Shown piece after piece: positions 21,001-35,000 of a stretch of 64,000 nucleotides of DNA. Within the stretch, counting starts at the first letter, position 1, and each line of letters opens with the position of its first letter. The DNA comes from Lophius americanus (taxonomy: Eukaryota; Chordata; Actinopteri; Lophiiformes; Lophiidae). Both the position numbers and the translations under genes were made by a program. The stretch covers positions 7,054,001 through 7,118,000 of the forward strand of contig JBBDHG010000061.1 of the NCBI GenBank assembly GCA_037951165.1. The letters are read 5' to 3'. Under the pieces are notes generated by a model. The model was given only the letters and a program-made list of their open reading frames with translations, did no database searches and was not told the DNA's origin.

Positions 21001-24000
21001 TAAAACACCGGCGCTAAGCGTTAAGATGACAACTGCATTAGTCAGACACTGGCAGTGACATTTGCGCTGCACCATGCAGCGCTTTGAGTGGGCAGACGAC
21101 AGAACCACATGTTTTGGAAGTTGATATCCTTTCAGAGAAGTTTAAGGCTTTCTTTCATGCATTTATTCAGTAGAGAGTGTTGGCAGGAAATGAGTGGAGA
21201 GAGAGAGGCCTGCTTCGCTTCGATCAAGGGATGTTGTGATTGTATGATCAGCATCTTAAACTCTGAGGCCAACAGGTTGCCCCATTTAAATTAATCTTGA
21301 TAACAAATTACATAATTGTATTGGAACATGACTCTTAAACAGTCTATATGAGTTCTGTAGCCAAATCCAATTATTATTCCTGTCAGTTGTCGACAAAATA
21401 TTTGACCTATAATTTATTTGATTTGTTTCTCTGTATTTTACTAATATTTTTCTGATAGACCACTAATAATTTTTAGGGATAACTATTTCAGTTCTGGGTG
21501 AAAATAGTTTTTCAAATGAGAGATTGGCAATATTTCTGATATACCAAAGATTGTATTGACTCAATTAGTTGTAGAAATGTATATTTCGTAAATGCTTTTC
21601 TGACATTTATCCATCAGCAGACGAAAGGTAACACACCTGAGGATGACGTCTGTGCCGTCTTCCTCACTGTTAGTCATTAGTCGTTAGGCTGTATCTGCTG
21701 TGCTGCTGAATATCTCAACTCTCCCACCATCAAGATCGCATTGTATTTGTATCCATCACATTTCTGCTTAAGTTGCTCAGCAGTAATGAAAAGAGTAAGC
21801 TGGTCTAGCGAATGTGGACGGTTCTTGATGCTTTTGCAGATATTGGTTTGATACAGACCCCCTACTTTTACGGTGCTGAGTGAATCCTATTTGTCCCTCG
21901 TAACCTTGAAGGGAGCGAGTGGCTGGAGGTGTCGTGACTGTTGAGTAATATTAGTCATACACAAAAAGTGGAAATCATACCTAATTTACATTTTTCTCCT
22001 CTTCGCTCACTCAGCTTCCATTTTTTATATAATTATTGTGGCTTTGATACAAGCACAGTAACGGAGTAATATTATTTAGAAAGCAAACTATACAGAATTA
22101 TTTCTTCATTTATTCACAGTTTGATATTTCACAAAGGAATTCAGTAAGGATAATAGTTTTAGGGTAACATTTCCCCTTGGATGAAATAAAAAACAAAAAC
22201 AAAAATAGATACGTTAGAGTCAGTCTAACTTCCACCAAAATGCAAGGAGGAACACAGAAAGCAGACTATCGCAGTCTTCCTCTATCTCTTCATTCTTTGC
22301 ATTTGTTTTGCTTTTTCAATTTTCAGTTTGTGCTCTGCTTTATGTCCGGTTATGAAAATCGCCCGGAATGAGACATATGGGGAAGCACAGCCTGGGGCTT
22401 CAAAACACACATGCTGGTAATTCAGAACATATTTACCATTTTCCATGATGCTTTGTTCAGTTTGGAAATATTCAACTCTTAGCATCTGTTCCTGAAGATT
22501 TTTCAAGGCAGGCTGGTATGAGCAGTGGAGATGATAATACATGATTTTTACATCTGAGAAGTAACAGTTGAAAGCTTATCAAAGCAGGAAATTGATTCTA
22601 CGTAGCGTTTTTTAAATATTTTTATTTGGTTTACATATCGTTTAAGTTTTGGTGATAAAATTTGATCAATATATTTTCCTAATGGACAAACTAAAGGTTG
22701 TACTTACCACTCATAGGTAAGTACCTAGCTGGTTGAATATTGTTTCAGTCTTGATTCATTGTTTTCTTGATAGATAATCACGTGGTTTTGGCGAAATTCA
22801 GGCCTTTATTCAACATGTATGGGCAGTTTTGATGCTTTAGTGAAGGCAGCAAACACGCTAAAGAAAAAAAAAAAAAGATGAGGATGTTCAGGGATCAGCA
22901 GTTGTCCTCGATAAATGTATTTTTGAGTGAGCTGACTTGCTATTGTTTAAGAAAAGCTGATGCTTAATGTTCTGCTGTAAATTGTGGTAGAAGGCAGAGA
23001 TAAAGTTGAAATTGTGATTGTTAATTGAGATCACTTAAGTTAATGAAGACCAGACGACAATCAGAAAATATTTGCATTTGCCCAAAGATACACACACTTT
23101 CCCAAATGTTTTTTCTTGTTCACCAGACATTAAAGTAAAACATTAAAAGTTATCGTGGATGTGTTGATTGTACTTTATTCCTAATTATTATTGCTGCCAA
23201 ACCCTTAAACCAAATGAGAAGAGCTAAAGTAAAGTGCAGTAGGAAGAAAAAAAAAAGTGTACTTCTGTGGATGTATGTGCCAATTCATACGTACATTTTG
23301 CATGACTGCTTTTGACGGTAACCATCAATTAGTGTTAGTTAATGACATAGCTAGACCTCTAGACTGATCCAGCAGCAAAGGTATACATTCCCTGGATACT
23401 TTTTCAGTTGAAGGACTACAATTTTATTTAGCCCGTATGGTAAGAGCTATTAGAAGCTAGTTCAATTATTTACTGATTCATTTACATGGACATTCTGCAC
23501 AGGAAATCAGGTTTTATTCATAATGGCAATAACAAATGTTACAAGATACAAAATTAAAGATTAAATCTTCTTTTATTCGGGGTCAACACTGGCGCAGGCT
23601 TTATTATACCGGATCCACCTGAAGCAACATCCCCCTCATATAGTGGATGGGCTATTTCCATTTTTTTTCAAATAACTGAATTAAATTGAGCAAAGGTTTT
23701 CATTTTTTATAAGCACACATATAAAATAAAATATTACATGTTTGGCAGGGATGCTAAAACTTCTTGCTTCCATTGTATATGATAAAATAGCCAATGCTGT
23801 GCAAGTTATTTTGGCATCACTCAGAATATTTCCTCATAGATGGCTGGTCTCCTTAATCCTTTCGTTTAAAAAAAAATAATTGGCTTAGCTTTTTAAACAT
23901 TGTCATTATTGATTTGAGGAGCGTAACAAACTGCGAGATGATATGCCACTGCAAAAGTTAGTAAGATCGACTGCACAGATATGAAACATAAATGTTTTAA

Positions 24001-27000
24001 TTTTTCGTCTATTCCTTGGTATCACACAGATACACCTGTGGACCTGCTCACTGGTTTGGAAATCCTCCAAGCTTTGATCAATTCTCTCCTTTTAAAGACC
24101 TCATCTTCATGCTGGTGTAGATATGTCTTTGGAATGGGGATGAGCGTTTACCCAAGAGCCACATTAATACACAAAATTCTTTTTGGAAGATGTGAACTTA
24201 AGATATATACTGTTTCTCTGCCCTGATCTCCCACAGTCGCATGCAGACGCGCCCCTCAGAGACCCTGTAGTAAAAGACTTTGGAAGATAAAAGATGGTGG
24301 GTTGAGGTTGGAGGGATTCCTTTTGGTTTGTTCTCATTTATAACATTGACATATCAGCTTGTATGATGTCTTGTACAAATCCACTTTTGCTCTGTGTGAG
24401 ATCATATTGCATCATATAAAAAAGGTGTATCAAACTATTCATTTGAAAAAAATCTGGTTAGGGTGATGTAAAGGGGGAATAAGGTGAGCAAATACTTAAA
24501 AGACCGCAGAGGCCTGATTTGATTTTGAGTGAGGATGAAGCTCTCGACACAGACTACAGCTGCTTGAGATGCTTCCCAAGCCGGGCACCTTTAGCATGCT
24601 CTTGTGTTCCTTGGGTGCTAAACGGTTTCAATGTGGTTGTAGCTTAAGATTTATCTGAGACGCCTTTGAAAATGGCATCACATTACATCACAGTCTGACA
24701 GTCAGCTAAGACGTCATACTTAGCTGACTGTCAAAGTTGCTCCATCTATTTAAATACTTACAGTAGTTAAATGAATGGAGAAAAAGCACATCATACATTC
24801 TAGAGGGTAGATGATAACATATTACTCCTCCAAACGTCAGCTAATTAACCTGTAAGGATAAAATTATTCGCTCAAAGAACACAATGATTTAGCATATATG
24901 GGTTTAAAATATTAAAATAATAGTTTTTTGTGGGTCAAAAAAAACAACCTTAACTCAATGATGTATTTTGATTGGACTTTTCACTTGAACACACATGTGC
25001 GTCAATTTAGGGCTGTTTATACTATTGATTATACTGCAGACCAATCCTGGATTAGTTGATTTTTAATCAGCTGATTTTAAGTAAGGATTTCCATAATAAC
25101 ATGGAATAGCTAGCAAATGGGAAAACGTAGGCAAGACCAGACTAGAAAACTAGAAACATTGCTGGCATCATGATGTTCTGTTTTGCTCAGGTTTTGGGGT
25201 TATGAGCGTAGCCATTTTTGTTATGACTTGGAGCTCCTCTGACTCCAGTTCAGGTTCGGACACTGGCATAGGCATAGTACACCAACTAAGGTCGCTTAAC
25301 TTATAGCTTTTTACTTTCTAACACTTCATTTCTTCCTTGTTTTACCTTGTTTCATTTCTTCTCTTGTAAGTATTTGGAGGAGGTGTGCATAAAAGTGTGG
25401 ATAGCCAACTGAAGCCTTATGGGCAGGACCAGGTTTGGACATAAAAAACAGAAGCCGTGCTGGGTTTCGGCCGGGCTCGATCACTAGCCTCTCGGACTCA
25501 GGTGGTGTTGGGACAATTATTTAGAAATTATATCATCACTTCAGTTAGACATGATGCTTTCAAGAAATTTTAGTGTAAATGCAGCTAACAATAAAGTCAA
25601 AAGAATGCATTTACAGATCGTGTCTCTGTGTTGTTTTTTCACTATTGGATGTTTTTTTACATGATAGCGAAATTAGACTGTGAATAAAGCATAAGCAATT
25701 TCTTAAGTTTCAAGCAGTAAATTCTCATGTTGTAGACTAGCTTAAACTAAAACTCTATATTCAGTACAGTTATAACTGCTGTGTGTAGAGTTTCTGTCTG
25801 ATTTAAAACACCGCCTTTAAGAGCATTTTGCCAAAAAAATAGGCCATCTTACGGTCATTTACACTGCTGACATGATTAATCAGGGTTAAAGGACAAGCTG
25901 CAGAACTTATGAAAATGTTTGTAAATGTGGGTCATTAGGAGAGAAATGCTTATTACATGCTTATTACATACTTGCTCTTATTGCATAGACAAGCATTTAC
26001 AATGCTTGTTCATTGAAGGTTACATCCGCAATGACCATCATATTTCCATAGCAAATAAATATTAAATGAACAATAAATTCAATCTGTTTAATTTGGCAAC
26101 AAATAAAATTTAATTTTCATTCAACACAAAGTCAAGTTTCTCAGATGTATGTTCTGTTTCCATGATTTTCCTAGTGGGATGAGGGTTAATAAGTATTTTT
26201 AGTGCTTCTATGTGACAACAGTATAGCTACAGCTGGTTGAGAAAGCTAGCTTACTACTGCAGTTATGTCTCAGTACGTTTCAGAAAATTTTCAGTTTGAA
26301 TCTCAATTTTTAATGACATTTTTTCCAAGATTCAGTTTCAACAATCGAGAGAGCCTGCCTCAAACTCTTTTATTTAGCTCAAGCGGATAGACATTGGCAT
26401 ATCTACAGTGAAAGCAATCGCACCATGAGTCCAGCCCTTAAAGCGAAGTACTTTGTCCAAAACAAATAGAACCAAAGTGTGGCAAGATAAATTAACAGTT
26501 TTTTAAAAACAATTTAAAATAAAATAACTCATGTCTAACTCAAGTACTGTTTGTGGTATTACTGTGAACAGTGCTTGACCCAGGTCCGGTTGACTGATCC
26601 CAAACATGATGGTCTGTTGTGTGTTGCATAACAAAAATGTTTCAGGAAGGAAGTATCAGGGGAAAGCGAGACAATATAATCTCTGGTTCAGCGGTACAAC
26701 TATTAAGTGCAAAGAGTTTAGCTCTTATCCTTAACTGTCTAGGCAGTTTGAACACTATATTCAAATTCTAATGAATGTCTAATGCTAAAAGGGAAACATT
26801 TGCTACACCTTCCCTCTTCACAGGGCTTAAGGTTCTCTGCCTGATGTCAGACACAGAGCATTTTTAAATTAATGCCATATTTAATTCAATACACTTTTTC
26901 CTCCTCGACAACTTTTGGGGCTCACATTTTTTCCTTGCTTTAATTCTTGCCTCCTCATAATTTATAATTTCTCAAAGGAGCCATTCATCATAAGTTGTGA

Positions 27001-30000
27001 CCTAAAAAGGTGCAGCTACAGCATTTCTCGGAAGGATTGCTAAGAAAGTCCTCATTGCCTAATTTGGTTGCATGCGTGAGTGTGATTCCAACAATCTGCA
27101 GTTTCATAGCCCCATTTTTAACACAGTTTAGAGCATATATTGGGCTCTCTTTAATAATTGTAATATTTTAAACTGACAGAAAGCTATATGACCTTCATTG
27201 CTGCTGTGTAAAAATGCTCTCTTGTGCATGCGCAAACTGGAAGCTTCAGAGTGAATAGGAATTCTCAGCAGGACAGAAATACAATTAGTCGATGCAGTGT
27301 GAAGAAATTAGGTTTGATATGTTCAGGATAGGCTTAAAAAATAAGATACATTACCAAGTATAGGACCTTGGTATTCAAACCATAATGTGTTGTCTTTGCT
27401 CAAATAGGGCGCACAAAATAATTGAGTTTGAATTGGTTATGCCTGGGGCTAAGTGCTAAAACAAATCTTTAAATGAAATTCATTACAAGCAGGGTTGCCA
27501 TTCCCAGGTGTTATTGAATTCATTTCTCATTTTGACCTGATTTAGAAAGATAACAGTAATAACTTAGACTGACAGAGAAGATGACAATGACTTTGCACAT
27601 CATGGTTTCTCTTCAAACACATTAAAACGCTGTCATTTTCATTGGCTTAATTGATCCGTGCAGATGGTGTGTTTTTTTCTCATGCTCCTTGATTCATTTT
27701 CTTCCTATTGTTTTTCACAGCAGGAAGAGATATCTCTCTCTTGAATAAGTCCATCTGTGCTGAAGGAGTATTTTTAATGAATACATAGAATCGGTACGCT
27801 AATTGTTAATATTACATTTCAACAAATATGGCACAGCAGGAAGAAAGATTTCTTGTAACACATGAATGAGAAATATTACATCAAAAGCTTGATTTTATTT
27901 TGGCAGAAATTCCTATCGCAAATTCGATGGTGTCCAGGCTCGGACAAATTAGAGTGACGTCGTTGTTGGAGGTAGCTCTTTTCATTCATTCTAAGTGCAA
28001 CGTTGATGAGAGACCCCAACACATACCTTCATACCAGTGAAATGAACGAGCAGAATGAAGTTAATGAGATAACAAGCGCAAGATGGAGAAAAGGGATAAT
28101 CTGATGCATCCTCCTGGTTATTTGGCAATATCTGGAGGTGTCACCGGCCTCAGGCTCTCATTTTCTCCCTGTCATATTCAATCAGACATCTCTGCCGAAA
28201 ATAAAAGTAAGCCTCGCAGCCACCATGACCAGTAGGATGATGTTGTGGCTGGGTCCGGCTCTAGCTCTCTTTTCTTTTCTTTTTTAAAGCAGTTGAGTCT
28301 CTTTCTAAAAAAAATATTAAATAAAAATAGAAGCCTAATTATTTGGTTTTGGTTTAATTCACACAGAAGCTGTAGTTGATGTATGATGTTATTATGGACA
28401 TTGCCCAATACAGTGAACAGTGTTCCTTGAAAATATAATGTAGCTCCATCAATTGTAGAATTTTTGCTACAGTAAGTAATGGGATCAGATCTTTTACCTG
28501 CTGTCTTCAAAATCCCATGATAAAAAACACGTTACCAACGTTAGCCAGTCTTAAACTTATTTCTGCATCTTTGCAGTGATTTTAAACTGAAGAAATGATC
28601 TCTGTCAAACTTACTTTGCTTTTAACCACAGCAGATATTCAGTCAATTATCTCAGTCAGTATTTGGGGCATCTCAAGCATATTATGTGCTGGAAGGTAAA
28701 CTTAAATAGATTTTTGGTAATGATAAATGAGAGTCAGATGTTGATACACTTAAGGAACTGTATTGTAATGTACACAGCATTTACAGAAAGGACTGCAGCA
28801 TCATGTAAGAAATATACAGATTACATTTGCATAACAAAGACTGTAAAAAAAAGTGCAATATAAAAGTTCAATCCACGAAGAAATATAATGTGCTTATGAA
28901 ATGACAAAAATGAGAAATGAGAAATATAATGACGATAAGAAGGAGGTATATGAGAAAAGGTTTGTTTCAGTATTAAATTGTCTATCAACCTGCTGTTAAT
29001 CCATAGATTATTAAATGGTAGTTTAAAATGGAAATTGTTAATGGGAGCATACACACAATGATTTATATATAAATATATCGTTGAAGTCGTTAGATTTATG
29101 TTTTTTGAGGGAAACATGGATAATGGTATTCACTGCATAATATATAGCATTTTACGTGTCATCAGTTCATCAGTTATTTTTTGCTCCCAAAGCTGACAGA
29201 CGTTCTTGCTAAAAAATGTGCATACCATGAAAATTGATTGATGGACATTCAACAAACCATATCTATGACCCAGCTTTAACTAGTTATTTAACTACTAGCC
29301 AGCCCGGTTGTGAGTTATTATGGGATGACAGGAATGTAGTACTTCCGCAAAACCACTACTGAACTACTGGCTATGTAAAGATAACATGGACTAAGGCCTT
29401 CCTCAGTAGATAATGATGGCAAACTCTCTCTCTGAGTTTTAATCTGAGCTTCTCTGGTGTTGTTGGTAATGGTCAGCTATGTGGGAATATTTCTGTTTGT
29501 GAGTGGTACATGCAATTCCTCTATGTCAGCATGTGATTGTGCCTAAAATCAATTGTCTAGTGATAGTTTGAACTTCATAATATTACTCCTTAACCAGGAA
29601 AAACCGAATGCTGGAGTTTAGAATCACATGGGTATACTTATTAGTTTCATAGTTATTAAAAAAAACAAAAACATTTCACTAACTGGCTTTGCTCTCTGGA
29701 TTTTCAGGATGATTTGTTAGATTTGACTACTAACTGTAGCATGTTTTTTGATATCCCACAGAATTCTTTCTTATTTCCATTTTTTGAATATCATCTTTTT
29801 TTTTTTTTTAATCAATTTTTAAAAAATTCTGGACACATGTGGAAAAGTTATTGTTTGAAAGTTACTATAAATGAAATTCATTAGCTAAGATTTTGCACTA
29901 GAGCACTATATCTCACCGTGTTGAAGACATGAAACATAGACTAATAATCTCAACCGGGCTGATGTTCCAAAATTAACCCAACAACTGTAATCAGTACTTC

Positions 30001-31968
30001 CTTGGTCCCTGATCTGACCACGAAAGATTTAATTTAATTTAGTTTTACTTTTTGAGTAAACCAGCTAACATTTCATTCTCGGCGAATGAAATGAGTAAAC
30101 GCACCAAAACATGGTCTCTTCAGCAAAGGTTGTAAACTCATACTTCAGACACTACTGTTTATTTCTTAATATATTTTCATGAGAAATAAGCCAATAATAC
30201 CTTGGCTTAAATACCCTTGTTCTCCTAATTTTTCTACACCAAAAAATTTTAAACTCACCAAAAACAGCAGCTGGTTCTAAATTCCAACTCAAGCACCAGA
30301 AAATCCTTCATAAATTTACTTCAACGCACAGATTCGTAGTTGTAAAACTTTTTGATTTTTTTTTCTCTCAAATTTCATTCGAGACCAGCTCATCCCACAC
30401 TAATCTTAGAAAATTCCTCCTAAAACTCAGAAATTTCAGTTAACCAGTTCATAAATTGATAATTTTCACACTTTTTTTTAAAGTAATGATGATATGTCTT
30501 TAATATTATTAAATTTAATTTATCATTTACTCTTTGCTCTCAAAATACATTTTCTGAAAGATGAAGTAGCGAATGAGGTTGACAGAAGCAAACGCGCTCT
30601 GAATGCTTTCTGTGGGTTTCAATTTTTCATTTAAGCTCATAAATCAAAATTAGCTTAAGAATTTGTAACCAAACTTTACACATATCTTTTAGCAATTCCT
30701 ATGTAGTCCTCGGAAGTTCTACGTCCATGGGGTGCAAAAATGCAAAACGTACATATCCCTGTATTGCTTGATTACACATCGGGCAATTTATGCATTTTAG
30801 TTTGCATTACCCAGGCATTTAGATAATGGCTATAGTTTGAATATATTTTCCTAATCCAGTCTTTTTCTACTTGGTAATGGTTTAAGACCCTTCACTTCGC
30901 TTCAAAGAGCGGTGAAAAGTCTAATTATTGTTTTAATATATCCTAAATCAATTAACATCTTCATCTCCACGAGTCTTCATTAGAATTTCACTAATTTGAT
31001 GCAGACATTCTGATATTTAGATGTTTAAAACGGTTCCCAGGTATGTAATATGATGAGTCTGTGGTGCATTAACTGGCTGACTATATTACCGAACGATTGC
31101 CAAATGTTTGATAAACTACCATAACCTGGCTAGTTAAAGCTCAGTGTATTTGGATGGCTTCCTTATTGACCTCTTTCTCTTGAAAAAAACAAGAGACTAA
31201 CTAGATGCTCGCCAGCTGAGCCGATGGTGGATTCACAGCCCAACTATAAAACTCATGATCTTGAGTTCACTACCGGCTTACACTCAGAAACAGCTAGAGC
31301 CACAGTCACAACTCTTTTATCATGTTAATATCAGAACTTTTCCAAATCTGGCCTTGTGCTCTAAATATATCAATTCTATCCACAAAGAATTCACATGCAC
31401 TATAGGAGCCCCATAGTTGTGCATCTCACAACACTTTCTTAATTTTTCTTCGTTTTTATGCACATTTGCTCTGTGATTTCAAAACCAGTTTGCTCACATT
31501 CACCAATGATAGCGGTCGTGGTCTGTCCACATCAGCATAACGTTTTTCCAGAAGCAATCTGTCCTTGCATACAATTTTTCTTGTTTGCATCTGGTTTAGA
31601 ACCATATTTTTTAACCTTGTTTTTCACCGCAGTAATTTTGACAGCTCGAGAATCCGTCTTATTGCCTGGAAATACCGCTCAAACTCAAAAGTAAAAGGGT
31701 CAACAATGCCTGGTGACGCAGCTTTTTTAGTATTGTATCACGGTGATTTGAAACGTGAAATTGTAAGGGTGTTTAGGGTTTAGATATAAACATGTTTTAC
31801 TGCTGTGACATCGCAATTCTTGATGGCAGAGGATTTAAATGTGACTATGTCAATGATTGTACGCTGATTCCTTGTGTGGCCTTTGAACTAATTATACTCT
31901 TGTTCATTGCCTTAAATTGTCACAGCTTTTCTTTGAAAATGATTTTGCTCCTCTTTTCTCGTTCACAG
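18041..31968 (+). other. msi2: msi2 intron 4 (13.9 kb)
   Basis: The intron is bounded by GTGAGT at 18041 and TTCACAG at 31962-31968. I recognise no gene and few repeats: only A/T runs (for example the T-run at about 29797-29810). A perfect 15-bp stem-loop lies at 24696-24733. The part at about 20930-21110 is richer in GC and holds an antisense open frame of 62 codons without family features. Many short open frames are compositional. Confidence 0.7.
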
Positions 31969-32010
31969 ATTGATCCTAAGGTTGCCTTTCCACGTCGCGC
32001 CCAGCCTAAG
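31969..32010 (+). CDS. msi2: Musashi-2, coding exon 5 (inter-RRM linker)
   Basis: This 42-nt, phase-0 exon lies between TTCACAG and GTAAGA. It encodes IDPKVAFPRRAQPK, the invariant end of RRM1 and linker in vertebrate Musashi proteins. The next expected peptide begins MVTRTKKIFVGGLS (RRM2). I did not find it up to base 64000, so the gene continues outside the window. Confidence 0.96.
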
Positions 32011-35000
32011 GTAAGAATAGATTGGTAACTAACCCCGCTCAAAGAAAATGATTATGTCTCAAGTTGCTCGCTCCCCTAATTTTGTGTTCTCACATAGCAG
32101 ATAGAGAGAGGCAGTGGTTGTGTGTTTGTTACTGTAGGGAAATACCTCGTCTGGCTTCATTGTTCGCATCCTGTCTGTTTTGTCTTGCTGTTTCACCAAA
32201 GCAATTAAAGTTGGACTCGACTTAAAGTTTCTGCATGGTTGACATTGTGTTCTGTGTTACATCAATGTTTGAATCTACATCAGAGCTTTTATGTTTATAT
32301 TTGCATTTCAGCCATCATAATAGTTGTTGCGGTTTATGTCATCAGTGCCGTGTTTGTGTGTTTGTCACCTTTCGGGTGTTAATAAACAGTATTGCTCAAA
32401 AAGTTTGGAACAAATTTCAATGATATTTTGTGAGGAGGTGAGCTGTTGGCAGGGTAGCAGATGATATTGAGATATTGAGGTTTATCTGAAAGATGTTATG
32501 CCTCAATGACGTCGCTATGTCCCTCCCTTATTTACCTCTGATTGACATGGCATGATAGTAAATGATGTTTTTAATTTAGTTCTTCCAGTGTGGGTGTACA
32601 TGAGAAATATCATCATTAGGTCAACCCAATCAGGGCAGGTCCTGACACCACATAGTAGGATTAATACATTTGCTTGATGAGGTATGTGTCGTTGAGTTTA
32701 TGATGTAAAATGTTTTTAAATCAACTTTTAGTGATATCAATTTACCCTAAAACAGTATAAAATCAAGCATTACTGCGTGTTTTATACAAGGGAGAATTAA
32801 AAGTGGAACCATCCATCTTTGCCAGCTTACCTCATGACTGACAGGAGAAAAGGCTCTGATGTTTTTTAAGAGAGTGTTTCATATTAGTTCAACCCTTTAT
32901 TGGAGTCTAGGAAAAGAGAAGTGGAATCAAAATCCTGTTCTTGAAGATGCACATTACCGTAACATGACGATTTCATTTGAAGTGATGCTATGATTAGCCC
33001 GACTCAATTAGCAGGAATAGATAGGCTAGGTGTCATTGATTGAGAGATGAATGACCGAGTCTGGTAATTGAGTTGTTTTCTGTTGCATAGGATGTTGAAT
33101 GGCAGCGATTTATAATTCTTTCATTGTTTTGTAATTACAAAAAGTCAAAATTGGCATGTTTGGGGGAAAAAAGAGCTTAACTTCAATAATGCACGATGTA
33201 TGATATAAGCTCCCCATATTTATCTTTCTTGATTACTGGTCTTGAGTATTACTATGGACAATTAAATATTCAGCGTGTGCAGATGGGGCAGCGGCATATT
33301 CAAAGGCTTTGTTGACATGCACACTTACACCATCCCCCCAGCTTTAGTGTGCAGGCTGTAGCACAGTACAGTGTAGTGCTATTCAGGATCGCTATCAGGG
33401 ATTTTTCCACCTAAACCAGGTGGAAATCGATAATAGATTTTCTCCTTCCCACTGAATCAGAGCGAGGCATTGTTAAAGAGTCGGTCAGGTTTCAAATGAA
33501 GAATTGGCAGCCCAGGCTTTCCTAGCTAGACTACATGACGCGAGGATATTGGCATATGGTTGAGAAAGTAACAGTTTTCTCCATGTTTCTTACATAACCA
33601 AATATATCGAGAACTTCCTCTGCGCTGAGCCTTGCTCATGAAAGTGGAAGATGTGATAGTACAAATGAGTTATTTGATGATTTATCCATTTCTGTAAGTG
33701 AAAAATGAACTCCTTTTGCTGATGTGTTTTTAAAAGGTGGTGTTTGTTTTTTTGTTTTGCATTGGCTCAGAGAAATAAATACAATATTTTGAGTTGTTCC
33801 ACATTTATCACACTGCTTTGCATGATTCATAACTCTGAGAAATAATGACATTATAACATAATCTGTGGCCCAGCAAAAGTCTTGTACCAATGATTTATAA
33901 AATGGCTATAGGGCAAGCTTGTTAAAGAAGAAAAATGGTTGTATTGAATGTGGATTATAAAGGATCTTAAAGCAATGGGATTAAGCCAGATAGATTAACA
34001 TAGCATGGTTTTGTACTTTGTGTTCAATTGATTTAAGACCTTTAAAAGAAGTTCCATTCTGAGGTTCCTTTTTAGAAAGTCCTTTCTATTTTGCACTTGC
34101 TTTCTTTTGTCCCCCTTCCCCTACCACTGTCTGCCTGCCCGGCTGCTTTTGCAGCTGTTGAATAGACCTCGTTCTCGTTTAAAGAAGCTTGCCTTGGCAG
34201 GTGCCTCAGTGTTACGGGGCTTTGGAGAGCCAATCGTGACAAGCCCAATCAGTGCTTATTTTCTCACGGCTAACGATGACCTCAGAAGTAACCTGTCAAT
34301 GACCTTCCACTGCTGAATACTGCAGTATGGTAATACTATATAGTATGTGCAGCACGTAGAGTAATGCTGAAAACTGACAGGAAGTGAAGGTGAAAACAGA
34401 GGACATTTCATTGTAAACAAGTGAAGGTGTTTACGGCGGTATGACAGGATCACAGGAAAAACAACTTGTATCAGCAGACTTTACTGACACTGCCCCAAAA
34501 CATGAACAGTTCTGTTGTAAGGAGGAGGTTAGAGAAAGACAGGAAGGAGTTCTGCTGCTAATAATCATTAGGCGTCACTGATGTATAGCTGCCGTCTACA
34601 TTGACATATGTGTCAAAATTGATGTGAGCGCATTTTAAAATTATTGAGAATTTTAAAGTGTAAAATAAAAGAGGTTATTGTACGACATATGAGTCGGTCA
34701 GTGTGTTCATTGCCTTCTTCTTTGCTCCTGGGATTGGCATCTTGGGTTTTTTGTGGCGTCTGCTCTGGAATATTGGTAAAGGGCACTAAAGGAGATAACC
34801 ACAGGACCTGTCAATCAAACACACTACACACTAAAGAAATGCAAAATACCAAACACATAGGACTTTACAATGTCACCCAACCAAAGCTTATCTTAAGGCT
34901 TTTTAAATATAGAAGCTGTGCTTACTAGTTATGTCAAAGGTATCAATGCACACTAGTCCTCAAATAGTCAGGGATTAGGTTTCATCTGCAAATGATTGAC

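Noticed and set aside
20920..21108. Antisense open frame in the GC-richer part of intron 4
   Set aside because: Possibly part of an unrecognised repeat, but no family motif was seen, so it is not annotated.
34140..34200. Exon-like segment: CTTTTGCAG, an open stretch reading LLNRPRSRLKKLALA, then GCAG|GTGCCT
   Set aside because: It has an acceptor-like and donor-like edge but the peptide is not Musashi sequence and the donor is weak. Probably a chance cryptic exon.
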